Assembly (NCBI GenBank): GCA_014584315.1
Contig: JACTNA010000005.1
Location: 124,001 to 188,000 of the forward strand
Direction of reading: 5' to 3'
From: Planctomycetota bacterium
Lineage (GTDB): Bacteria > Planctomycetota > Phycisphaerae > Phycisphaerales > UBA1924
DNA: 64,000 nucleotides
The notes below the pieces were generated by a model. That model had not been told where the DNA came from, searched no databases, and saw nothing but the letters and a program-made list of their open reading frames with translations. Of the stretch, positions 1 through 6,675 are shown piece after piece. Made by a program: the position numbers and the translations under genes. Each line of letters opens with the position of its first letter. The stretch's first letter is position 1.

Positions 1-82
1 CCATCGGCATCTCCCACCCGGCGAAGTCCACCAGGCGGGCGCCGTGCTCGACATGGAACGAGTGGAGCGGGGATCGATGCAC
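1..82 (-). CDS. gcvT: Aminomethyltransferase (glycine cleavage T protein), N-terminal fragment
   Basis: Only the first 27 codons lie in the window; the rest runs off the left edge. The peptide reads HSFHVEHGARLVDFAGWEMP, matching the start of GcvT, where G-A-R/K-M-V-x-F-A-G-W-E-M-P is highly conserved. GcvT transfers the aminomethyl carbon of glycine to tetrahydrofolate in the cytoplasmic glycine cleavage system. The start is a GTG at 82-80, chosen because GGAGG lies at 91-95 on this strand with an eight-base spacer. It is the third of three genes in the same direction (panC, the PilZ gene, gcvT), with a 79-base gap before it. The family call is secure; nothing can be said about the remainder. 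Confidence 0.85.
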   Translation of the reverse strand, partial: MHRSPLHSFHVEHGARLVDFAGWEMPM

Positions 83-161
83 AGGACAGCCTCCGCGTGC
101 CCGAGAGCGTTCCCGCGCTCGCTGGGCAGCCGCGGACACTATCCGATCGGCCCTCGCGGGG

Positions 162-656
162 CTACGCGGCCCGCTTGCCCTTCATGTGCTTGTTCCACCA
201 CCGGTCGATGTGGATGCCTTCCGGGCATTCCTCGAATCGTACGCCGACGATGTACCCGATGCCCTCGGCGTAGCGTGACTGCATCACCTTGCCGCAATAG
301 AGGCGACCCGGGCGGTTGCCCTTTGGCGGCACGGCGAGAAGCACCAGCCGGCCCTTGTGGACCATCCGCCTGGAACGAAGCCCGACCCCGGAGCGGCTCA
401 GGTCCAGAGACACGGCCTCCCATGGCTCGCCCGGCTCGCCGTTGCGGCTCAGTTCCGCCATGACCACCGGCAACTCGAGGCCCTGCCGATCGTGCGTACG
501 CCTGCACCTCATCGACTCTTCGCTCCCCGCCTCGGGCGTGCTCTGGTCCGCGTTCTGCTGGCCGCCCGGTCCATCACCCTGGGTGTCCGAGCGTTTTTCC
601 CTGGCACTGTCGGCGACCAGATACCTTCGCGCGACGCTTCGATCGTTCGTGCTCAT
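162..656 (-). CDS. PilZ domain protein
   Basis: A 164-residue soluble protein with no signal peptide or membrane segment. The C-terminal two thirds looks like a PilZ domain: a basic segment (RCRRTHDR, about residues 50-57), then a D-x-S-x-x-G-type motif in SLDLSRSGVGLRS (about 83-95), and a late strand ending YIVGVRF. PilZ domains bind cyclic di-GMP through the arginine-rich motif and the D/NxSxxG motif, so a role as a c-di-GMP receptor is inferred from family. The first 48 residues are poorly conserved in type, and the true start could be the internal Met49. It lies 67 bases downstream of panC on the same strand. No strong ribosome binding site precedes the chosen ATG. Confidence 0.72.
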   Translation of the reverse strand: MSTNDRSVARRYLVADSAREKRSDTQGDGPGGQQNADQSTPEAGSEESMRCRRTHDRQGLELPVVMAELSRNGEPGEPWEAVSLDLSRSGVGLRSRRMVHKGRLVLLAVPPKGNRPGRLYCGKVMQSRYAEGIGYIVGVRFEECPEGIHIDRWWNKHMKGKRAA

Positions 657-723
657 GTGGTGAGTGCCCCCCCGGCACCAACACCGATCGGCACCCTCCC
701 GACACCCCTTGAACAGGGTCGCT

Positions 724-1578
724 TCAACCCGTGCCTTCCATCGGCCAACCGGCGTTGTCGATCAGGCGCACCTTCCCCACTCTGCCCGCGACGAGAGCGC
801 GGCAGGTCCGAGAGCCTTGGGGCGGGCCGAGCGTCTCGGCATCGCGGACGACCGCGTACTCGATCCCGACGTCGGCCGTCCGCATCGTGGCCCGCATCGC
901 GGCCTCCGCGCCGGTGGGATCGGAGCGCTCCCCGGCGGCCTGCAAGGACCGATAGAGCGCACGCGCGATGCGCCGATCGTCAGGCCCGAGCCGCACGTTG
1001 CGGCTGCTCAGCGCCAGGCCGTCCGGGTCTCGAATCGTCGGTCCGGAAACGACGCCGATGTCCAGGCGCTCCTGCGCGACCATCGCCCGCACGACCTGCA
1101 ACTGCTGCCAGTCCTTCTCGCCGAAGACGGCCGCGACGGGCCGCACCAGTTCGAACAGCCGGAGCACGACCTGGCACACACCCGCAAAGTGCCCGGGGCG
1201 GAAGCGGTCCTCGAGTCGAGGCTCGGTGGCCACCGCCGGCAGCGCGGGGATGCGCACGTCAACTCCGCGTGGGTACACCTCCTCGACGGCCGGCACAAAC
1301 ACCGCGTCCATCCCCTCGCGTGTGCAGACGGCAAGGTCGGCGTCGAGCGCCTTCGGATACGCGGCGAAGTCCTCGTTCTCGGTGAACTGCGTCGGGTTCA
1401 CGAACACGCTGACGACACACGGCGCCCCGCCGCGTCGCCGCGCTTCGCGCCCCGCGATGCGCATGAGCGAAGCGTGGCCCTCGTGGAGCGCTCCCATCGT
1501 GGGCACGAAGACCGACCCGAGGCCGACCTCCCGCCGCAGTTCCGCCTCGGTCCGCACAACTCGAACGCCCGCGCCCAT
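724..1578 (-). CDS. panC: Pantoate--beta-alanine ligase
   Basis: Condenses pantoate and beta-alanine at the expense of ATP to give pantothenate, in the cytoplasm, as the last step of vitamin B5 synthesis. The 284 residues match the usual family length. Visible motifs are PTMGALHEGH (26-35, nucleotide-binding HxGH), FVNPTQF (59-65), GEKDWQQ (about 148) and LSSRN (about 186). The start ATG at 1578 has TACTGT seven bases upstream and no Shine-Dalgarno sequence, so the message may be leaderless. The gene is divergent from the glycosyltransferase at 1674. No other pantothenate gene lies in the window. Confidence 0.97.
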   Translation of the reverse strand: MGAGVRVVRTEAELRREVGLGSVFVPTMGALHEGHASLMRIAGREARRRGGAPCVVSVFVNPTQFTENEDFAAYPKALDADLAVCTREGMDAVFVPAVEEVYPRGVDVRIPALPAVATEPRLEDRFRPGHFAGVCQVVLRLFELVRPVAAVFGEKDWQQLQVVRAMVAQERLDIGVVSGPTIRDPDGLALSSRNVRLGPDDRRIARALYRSLQAAGERSDPTGAEAAMRATMRTADVGIEYAVVRDAETLGPPQGSRTCRALVAGRVGKVRLIDNAGWPMEGTG

Positions 1579-1585
1579 GCGGCAG

Positions 1586-1591
1586 ACAGTA
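1586..1591 (-). promoter_or_regulatory. -10-like element of panC
   Basis: TACTGT on the minus strand, separated by seven bases from the panC ATG. The spacing fits transcription starting at or next to the start codon. No clear -35 box was seen. Confidence 0.5.
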
Positions 1592-1662
1592 GCGGCGCGG
1601 GCGGATGGCGGGGGCAGGGGCGCCCAGCGTGCGCGGCGAACGGCGGCGCGGCTTCCCCTTCA

Positions 1663-1668
1663 TAGACT
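1663..1668 (+). promoter_or_regulatory. -10-like element of the glycosyltransferase gene
   Basis: TAGACT with a five-base spacer before the ATG at 1674. The same hexamer precedes the zinc-ribbon gene at 2883. No Shine-Dalgarno sequence lies between it and the ATG. Confidence 0.5.
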
Positions 1669-1673
1669 GTCGC

Positions 1674-2618
1674 ATGAGCCGCGCGGGGGAGGATCGGCCC
1701 CGACTCCATCTCCTGATCGCCACACACACCACGCGTCACCTCGCGCTGTGCCTGGCCGCGCTGGCCAACCAGACCCGACCGCCCGACACCGTGACCGTCT
1801 CGTGCGACACCGACGACCGGGGCATCCCGAGCCTGGCCGGCATGGTCTGGCCCCGCGTGGCGGATCGGATGCGGGCGAACTCGCGTGCCGTGCCCGCGCT
1901 GCGGATCGTCCTTCGGCCTCATCAGGGAGAGGCCAGGCCAGCGCAGGTCCGCAACAACGCCCTGCGGTCGCTCGATCAGGCCGGGGAACTGCACGACCGA
2001 GACCAGGCGCTCTTCATCGACGGAGACATGCTGCTGAGCGAGGCTGCGTGCGCACAGCACCACGCTCTCGCGGCGTCGGGGCGCGAACTGGTCATCGCGT
2101 TTCGCGCGAACCTCGACGAAGCGACGACAGCGGGCATCGACCCCGACTCGATGCTCTCGGCAACCGTGAGCGCCGCTTCGCTGGTAACGCGGGCCGAACG
2201 CGAGTCGCTGGTCGTTCGCCACCGCAAGTACGCCCGCCAACTCCTGCTGCGGCGGCTCCTGCCGCGTCCGTTCTGCCCCGTCAAGCCGCACAAGCCCAAA
2301 CTCATCTCGTGCCACGCGGCCGTCTCGATCGGCGCGCTCCGGCGCGTCAACGGCTTCGACGAGCGTTTCACCGCCTACGGGTACGAAGACGACGATCTGG
2401 GCCAACGGCTGCACGCGCTGCGGCCTCGACTGCGCGTCGCCATCGCCGTCGCGGACATCACGGCTCTCCACCTCTGGCACGCGACACGCGCCGCCCAGCG
2501 CCCGCGCGACAACCCGGGTCACGCCCGATTCACGACGCCTCGGCCGATCCACGCCGGCTTCGGGTGGACGAATCCGGCCGCGCAGCCCGAGCCGCGCGTC
2601 GAGATCATCCCCGCCTGA
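1674..2618 (+). CDS. Family 2-like glycosyltransferase
   Basis: A 314-residue cytoplasmic or membrane-associated transferase with a GT-A fold signature. It opens with a nucleotide-sugar-binding strand (LHLLIATHTTRHLALCLAAL, about 11-30). The metal-binding DxD appears in LFIDGDMLL (about 113-121). An acidic catalytic segment is seen in the family-typical FTAYGYEDDDLGQRL (about 235-250). A long insertion containing RYARQLLLRRLLPRPF-like basic residues precedes the acceptor region. Donor and acceptor sugars cannot be deduced. The start at 1674 is preferred over upstream in-frame Met codons because of the TAGACT element five bases before it. Its end overlaps the convergent zinc-ribbon gene by 14 bases. 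Confidence 0.82.
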   Translation: MSRAGEDRPRLHLLIATHTTRHLALCLAALANQTRPPDTVTVSCDTDDRGIPSLAGMVWPRVADRMRANSRAVPALRIVLRPHQGEARPAQVRNNALRSLDQAGELHDRDQALFIDGDMLLSEAACAQHHALAASGRELVIAFRANLDEATTAGIDPDSMLSATVSAASLVTRAERESLVVRHRKYARQLLLRRLLPRPFCPVKPHKPKLISCHAAVSIGALRRVNGFDERFTAYGYEDDDLGQRLHALRPRLRVAIAVADITALHLWHATRAAQRPRDNPGHARFTTPRPIHAGFGWTNPAAQPEPRVEIIPA

Positions 2619-2883
2619 ACAGCCCGCGGATGGCGACGATCACTCGCCGGAGCGCCCGTCGCCCGACGGACTGACGGCCCGGCTCGACCGGCGCGCGGCC
2701 CGGCGCCAGCCCTTCCATTTCCGCGTAACTCATCGCCGGGCGGGCGTAGAGGTCCTCGCCGCAGGCCGGGCACTCGAAGACGGCGCCGGATCGATCGCCC
2801 TGCAGTTCCGGCCCGTCGTGCCCGCAGCGCCGACACCGCCGCACCAGCGTCCAACGCACGCGCTCGGTCCGCAGCAGAGCCAT
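2605..2883 (-). CDS. Small zinc-ribbon protein
   Basis: A 92-residue protein with two cysteine knuckles, CRRCG (about 18-22) and CPACG (about 38-42), the layout of a zinc ribbon. The C-terminus is very basic (RRALRRVIVAIRGLFRRG). It could bind nucleic acid or act as a small adaptor, but nothing specific can be assigned. The ATG at 2883 is chosen because TAGACT lies seven bases upstream, as in the neighbouring glycosyltransferase gene. It overlaps that gene tail to tail by 14 bases. Confidence 0.65.
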   Translation of the reverse strand: MALLRTERVRWTLVRRCRRCGHDGPELQGDRSGAVFECPACGEDLYARPAMSYAEMEGLAPGRAPVEPGRQSVGRRALRRVIVAIRGLFRRG

Positions 2884-2890
2884 CGGGGGC

Positions 2891-2896
2891 AGTCTA
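2891..2896 (-). promoter_or_regulatory. -10-like element of the zinc-ribbon gene
   Basis: TAGACT on the minus strand, seven bases from the ATG at 2883. It is identical to the element before the glycosyltransferase gene. Confidence 0.5.
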
Positions 2897-2950
2897 ACCG
2901 GCGGCACGGCCCCGAATCCAGACCCGTTCTGAGAGCGGAGCGTGATCCGG

Positions 2951-2956
2951 TACGAT
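2951..2956 (+). promoter_or_regulatory. -10-like element before the gene at 2963
   Basis: TACGAT, six bases before GTG 2963. It is the main reason for choosing that start over the in-frame GTG at 2942. Confidence 0.45.
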
Positions 2957-2962
2957 CTCGCG

Positions 2963-3622
2963 GTGAACGGCGACCGAACGGCTCCGGTGCCTCCCCTCGC
3001 CGCGCTTGCGGCGGACCTGCGTCGCTTGGCGGCGGCGGTCGTGCCGGACCTCGACTCCGCCGCCCCTGAATCAGATCGGGCACGGGCGATCGCCGACTTC
3101 CGCGACGAACTCGGGCACCGGCGGGCCACCGACGCTCCCCTCCTTGCGCGCCTGCTCGGAGTCCGTCTCGGCGCGGCACCCGACGGCCTGCATCCTGATG
3201 CCGCAATCTGGTGGGCACTGCACGACCGTTCGCTCGATCCGGCCTTGCTCATCGAACCGGCTGACGGGCCGCTGGTGCCCTCCCTGCGCCGTCTGGGCAT
3301 GGAGGTCTGGTCCGAGGGGGAGTTGGCCGCCCTTCACGCCTTGTCGTGGCACGCGACTCGCTCGGAGGGGTGCGACCTTTCGGCCCGCGTGGAGTCGGCG
3401 GCTCGCTGGCACCTCGCGGAACTCCAGCCGGACAACGCGACGAACCGCCCCTGGGCCGTCCACGTGTTTGCCGATCTGGCGAACCGCACCGGCGATGCAA
3501 ACGCCCGCGCGCACGTGGGCACGCTCGTCCACAACTCGATCGTCTCGCTGGGTCGTCCGGACCGGCTTTCCGCGGCGATCCTTCTGGACGCGGCGGATTG
3601 GCTGGAACATCGTGGGGCGTGA
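2963..3622 (+). CDS. Uncharacterised alpha-helical protein
   Basis: A 219-residue acidic, apparently all-helical cytoplasmic protein with no signal peptide or membrane segment. I do not recognise the family. It is rich in Ala, Leu, Arg and Asp, with a cluster of aromatic and His residues in the middle (IWWALHDRS, about 83-91; LHALSWHATRS, about 123-133). Third-position G+C bias and an intact frame support it as a real gene. GTG 2963 is taken as start because TACGAT lies six bases upstream; GTG 2942 would add seven residues. It runs toward the UbiA gene, leaving only ten bases between the two. Confidence 0.6.
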   Translation: MNGDRTAPVPPLAALAADLRRLAAAVVPDLDSAAPESDRARAIADFRDELGHRRATDAPLLARLLGVRLGAAPDGLHPDAAIWWALHDRSLDPALLIEPADGPLVPSLRRLGMEVWSEGELAALHALSWHATRSEGCDLSARVESAARWHLAELQPDNATNRPWAVHVFADLANRTGDANARAHVGTLVHNSIVSLGRPDRLSAAILLDAADWLEHRGA

Positions 3623-3632
3623 CCAGCCGCGA

Positions 3633-4652
3633 CTACCGCCGATAGCCGAGCGGTTGCTCCGCCAGACCGTACAACTCGCGGAGGATGGTCATGCCGAGGA
3701 AACCTGCGAGAGCGAGCGCTCCGAGGACGGCGGCCTCGCCGACGTGGCCGGCGGCGAGCATCCAGGCGGTGGCGTAGAGCGTCAACCAGAGCGAGCCGTA
3801 TCGCTGGATTTTTTCCGCCGCACGCGGCCCCGCGCCCGCGATCCGCAACTTCCGCCATGCGAACAGCGCGAAGAGCAGCGCGAGGACGGCCGGCGGCAGT
3901 GCGCTCGTCAGGTCTACCCAGTCTGGCCAGGGCCCGCCCTCGAGGTCCTCGCGGCGTACGGGGCCGAAGCCTTGGATGCTCGCCGCCCTGCGCCAGGCCG
4001 CGACCAGCAACACGCCGGACCAGAACACCCAGCCCGTGACGGCGAACGCGGCGGCCCTCCCGGAGATCGGCGGCACCTTCCTCGCCAGGGAGTGGGCGAT
4101 GCCGCCGACGATGAGGGCGTGCGTCATCACGAGCCAGACCGGCCAGAGGAAGCGCAGGTTCACGTTCGGAACGAGCATGTGCCCCGCGTAGATGAGGCCG
4201 AGGACGACCAGTCCGATCGCGGGGATGAACTTGGCGGCGACGTTGAAGAACAGGATCGCGACGGCGACCAACAGCGTCATCAGCACGGCCTGCGGGCCGA
4301 AGACCGTCGAGCCGAGCACGGCGAGGATGAGCGTGCAGGCGACGGTCACTGCGGCGGCGTCGAGCGAGACCTGCCCCGCGGCGATGGGGCGATCGGGGCG
4401 CAGGGCGCGGTCTCTCCGGGCGTCGAGGACGTCGTTGAGGCACGCCCCGAAGGCGTAGAGCGCGACCGCCGACAGCGCACCGGCTCCGAGCAGCAGCCAC
4501 GCGGGGCGATCGACGATCGGCCCCACCGCCCGCTCCTCCGGGTTCGCCCGTGACCAGAGGATGACGAACCAGACGTTCCCGACGGCCGCGAAGGCGGTCG
4601 TGACGCGCGTCAGGCGGAGGATCGGGCTGACGCGGCGGAGGAGCGACTCCAT
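3633..4652 (-). CDS. UbiA-family prenyltransferase
   Basis: A 339-residue integral membrane protein with about eight hydrophobic segments. The diagnostic Asp-rich motif is NDVLDARRD (about 74-82), which binds Mg2+-prenyl diphosphate, followed by the family-typical RPDRPIAAGQVS (about 85-96). UbiA enzymes attach an isoprenoid chain to an aromatic or other acceptor in quinone, heme or lipid synthesis. The second Asp motif is not of the simple UbiA or MenA form, so the substrate is not assigned. It is divergent from ribH, with a TACCAT element eight bases before its ATG. Confidence 0.85.
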   Translation of the reverse strand: MESLLRRVSPILRLTRVTTAFAAVGNVWFVILWSRANPEERAVGPIVDRPAWLLLGAGALSAVALYAFGACLNDVLDARRDRALRPDRPIAAGQVSLDAAAVTVACTLILAVLGSTVFGPQAVLMTLLVAVAILFFNVAAKFIPAIGLVVLGLIYAGHMLVPNVNLRFLWPVWLVMTHALIVGGIAHSLARKVPPISGRAAAFAVTGWVFWSGVLLVAAWRRAASIQGFGPVRREDLEGGPWPDWVDLTSALPPAVLALLFALFAWRKLRIAGAGPRAAEKIQRYGSLWLTLYATAWMLAAGHVGEAAVLGALALAGFLGMTILRELYGLAEQPLGYRR

Positions 4653-4660
4653 CGTGCGGG

Positions 4661-4666
4661 ATGGTA
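4661..4666 (-). promoter_or_regulatory. -10-like element of the UbiA gene
   Basis: TACCAT on the minus strand, eight bases from the ATG at 4652. Confidence 0.5.
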
Positions 4667-4692
4667 CGGCGGGACGCCCGGGGCGGAGGGCA

Positions 4693-4698
4693 TACGAT
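4693..4698 (+). promoter_or_regulatory. -10-like element of ribH
   Basis: TACGAT, nine bases before the ribH ATG at 4708. It lies within 40 bases of the oppositely directed UbiA element. Confidence 0.5.
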
Positions 4699-4707
4699 CG
4701 GCCGCGG

Positions 4708-5223
4708 ATGGACGTATCGAGGAACAGCCTTGGCCCGCGGATCGCCGTGGTGGTGAGCCGCTACAACGCGACCGTGACGGATCGGCTGCTCGGGGGCGCG
4801 CTCGCGGCGTACGAACGGCGGTTCCCCGAGGACGCCGCGCCTCCGGTCGTCGTGGAGGCCCCGGGGGCGTTCGAACTGGTCGCGCTCGCGCGTCGGCTTG
4901 CGGACGAGTTCTGCGGCGTCGTCGCGCTGGGATGCATCATCCGTGGTGAGACGGAGCATGACCGGCACATCGCCTCGGCGGTCGCGAACGGACTGGCCGC
5001 GATCGCGGTCGAGACGGGCGTCCCGGTCACATTCGGCGTGCTGACCGTCGAAACCACCGAGCAGGCGCTGGAGCGAGCGGGCGGCGCGAAGGGCAACAAG
5101 GGCGAGGATGCGATGGACGCGATCCTCGACGTGCTCGCGGCGATGCAGCAACTCAAGGCCGGCGGAGGGGGCGCGCGCATCGGCGCGGGGCGCGTGCCCG
5201 GCGACAAGGCCGGAGGGGCGTGA
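4708..5223 (+). CDS. ribH: 6,7-dimethyl-8-ribityllumazine synthase
   Basis: Condenses 5-amino-6-ribitylaminouracil with dihydroxybutanone phosphate in riboflavin synthesis. The 171 residues are slightly longer than usual because of a Gly/Lys-rich C-terminal tail. Conserved features are [10 protein letters not shown] (11-20), the substrate loop EAPGAFEL (50-57), and [14 protein letters not shown] (72-85) with the catalytic His84. ATG 4708 is chosen over upstream in-frame starts because the protein begins just before the first beta strand and TACGAT precedes it. Its stop overlaps the nusB start (TGATG), a lumazine synthase-NusB pairing that is very common in bacteria. Confidence 0.95.
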   Translation: MDVSRNSLGPRIAVVVSRYNATVTDRLLGGALAAYERRFPEDAAPPVVVEAPGAFELVALARRLADEFCGVVALGCIIRGETEHDRHIASAVANGLAAIAVETGVPVTFGVLTVETTEQALERAGGAKGNKGEDAMDAILDVLAAMQQLKAGGGGARIGAGRVPGDKAGGA

Positions 5224-5702
5224 TGGCCTCCGCGCGCGACCTTCGTCGGCTCACGCTCCTCGCGCTGTACCAGATCGACGCGCGCGGCGGCGCGGACCGC
5301 GACCAGGTCCGCCGGTCGCTCGACGGCTGCGCTTCATTGGCGGAGGAAGGCCCGGTCTTCGTCGGTCCGCGCACGGCGTTTACTGACAGGGAACTGGACG
5401 CCGCGTTCGCCGCGGCGTGCGCGGCCTACGAGGGTCGGGGGGAGGCCGACGCCGCGGTCGCGGACCTCGCGCCGGACTGGCCCACGCACCGCCAGCCGGC
5501 CATCGACCGCGCCATCCTGCGTCTCGCCTACCACGAGATGGAGGCCGGCGTGCCGCCCAAGGTTGCCGTCAACGAGGCGGTCGAACTCGCCAAGGCGTTC
5601 AGCACCGACCGCTCGCCCTCGTTCGTCAACGGCGTGCTGGACAAGTTGATGAAGAAAAGGGAAGGCGGGAGGGAGAAGGCCGAAGAAGGCACGGGGAGGT
5701 AA
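5223..5702 (+). CDS. nusB: Transcription antitermination factor NusB
   Basis: An all-helical RNA-binding protein of the boxA antitermination complex that helps rRNA transcription. The 159 residues contain the expected elements: an N-terminal [16 protein letters not shown] segment, a middle [22 protein letters not shown] helix, and the conserved [18 protein letters not shown] stretch (about 114-131). The [12 protein letters not shown] segment completes the fold. ATG 5223 is preferred over GTG 5220 because GGAGG at about 5212-5216 gives a six-base spacing. It is translationally coupled to ribH and followed nine bases later by ftsY. Confidence 0.94.
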   Translation: MASARDLRRLTLLALYQIDARGGADRDQVRRSLDGCASLAEEGPVFVGPRTAFTDRELDAAFAAACAAYEGRGEADAAVADLAPDWPTHRQPAIDRAILRLAYHEMEAGVPPKVAVNEAVELAKAFSTDRSPSFVNGVLDKLMKKREGGREKAEEGTGR

Positions 5703-5711
5703 CCGTCCGGC

Positions 5712-6641
5712 ATGGGTGTGTTCAGGAGCGCCATCTCGAAGCTCCGCAAGGGTCTGGAGCGAACGCGCGAGTCGTTCGTCTCCGGGCTGCGGTCCGTCCT
5801 GCTCGGGAAGAGACTGGACGAAGACCTGATCCGCGAGATCGAGGCGCGGCTGATCCGCGGCGACGTCGGCGTGCGGACGACTCGACGGCTCATCGACGGC
5901 ATCCGGGCCGACTTCAAGCGCGGGAAGATGTCGCGCGGCGAGGATGCGCTCGACTACCTGAAGCGAGAGATCGCCTCGATGTGGACGGAGGAGGACCGGC
6001 GGTTGCGGCTCGCCCCGGAGGGGCAAGGCCCCACCGTGGTGCTGGTCACGGGCGTCAACGGCGTCGGCAAGACGACGAGCATCGCCAAACTCTGCGCCCT
6101 GCTGCGGGGCGAGGGCAAGCGCGTGCTGCTCGGCGCGTGCGACACGTTCCGCGCCGGGGCGACGCGGCAACTGGAAGTCTGGGCCGAGCGGCTCGGCGTC
6201 GAGGTCGTCAAGGGTCAGCAGGGCGGCGACCCGGCGGCCGTCGCGTTCGACGCCTGCACCGCGGCCAAGGCACGCGGCGTGGATGTCCTGATTCTCGACA
6301 CCGCCGGGCGCCTGCACACGCAGGACCCGCTGATGCGGCAACTGGAGAAGATCCGCAAGGTGGTCGAGAAGCAGATTCCCGGCGGGCCGCACGAGACGCT
6401 GCTCGTGCTCGACGCGACGAGCGGCCAGAACGCGCTTCGTCAGGCCGAGGAGTTCACGCGGGCGGTCGGCGTGACCGGCATCTTTCTCGCCAAGTTGGAC
6501 GGTACGGCCAAGGGCGGCGTGGTCGTCGCCATCCGCGAGGCGACGGACGTGCCCGTCAAGTTCGTCGGCGTGGGCGAGACGCCCGATGATGTGGAGCCGT
6601 TCGACCCCAACGCGTTCGTCGAGGCGCTCTTTGCCGAGTGA
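5712..6641 (+). CDS. ftsY: Signal recognition particle receptor FtsY
   Basis: The membrane-associated SRP GTPase that hands ribosome-nascent chain complexes to the translocon. The 309 residues comprise a short N region and a complete NG domain without the long acidic A domain of E. coli FtsY. GTPase motifs are VTGVNGVGKTTSIAKL (P-loop, about 112-127), DTFRAGATRQLEVW (insertion-box and G2 region), DTAGRLHT (G3) and AKLDGTAKGG (G4 and closing loop). The N-terminal helix (GVFRSAISKLRKGLERT) is basic and amphipathic, fitting membrane targeting without the A domain. It is last in the ribH-nusB-ftsY unit. Confidence 0.96.
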   Translation: MGVFRSAISKLRKGLERTRESFVSGLRSVLLGKRLDEDLIREIEARLIRGDVGVRTTRRLIDGIRADFKRGKMSRGEDALDYLKREIASMWTEEDRRLRLAPEGQGPTVVLVTGVNGVGKTTSIAKLCALLRGEGKRVLLGACDTFRAGATRQLEVWAERLGVEVVKGQQGGDPAAVAFDACTAAKARGVDVLILDTAGRLHTQDPLMRQLEKIRKVVEKQIPGGPHETLLVLDATSGQNALRQAEEFTRAVGVTGIFLAKLDGTAKGGVVVAIREATDVPVKFVGVGETPDDVEPFDPNAFVEALFAE

Positions 6642-6675
6642 GCCGGGCGTGTGTCACCTGGCTCGATGCGTCGGG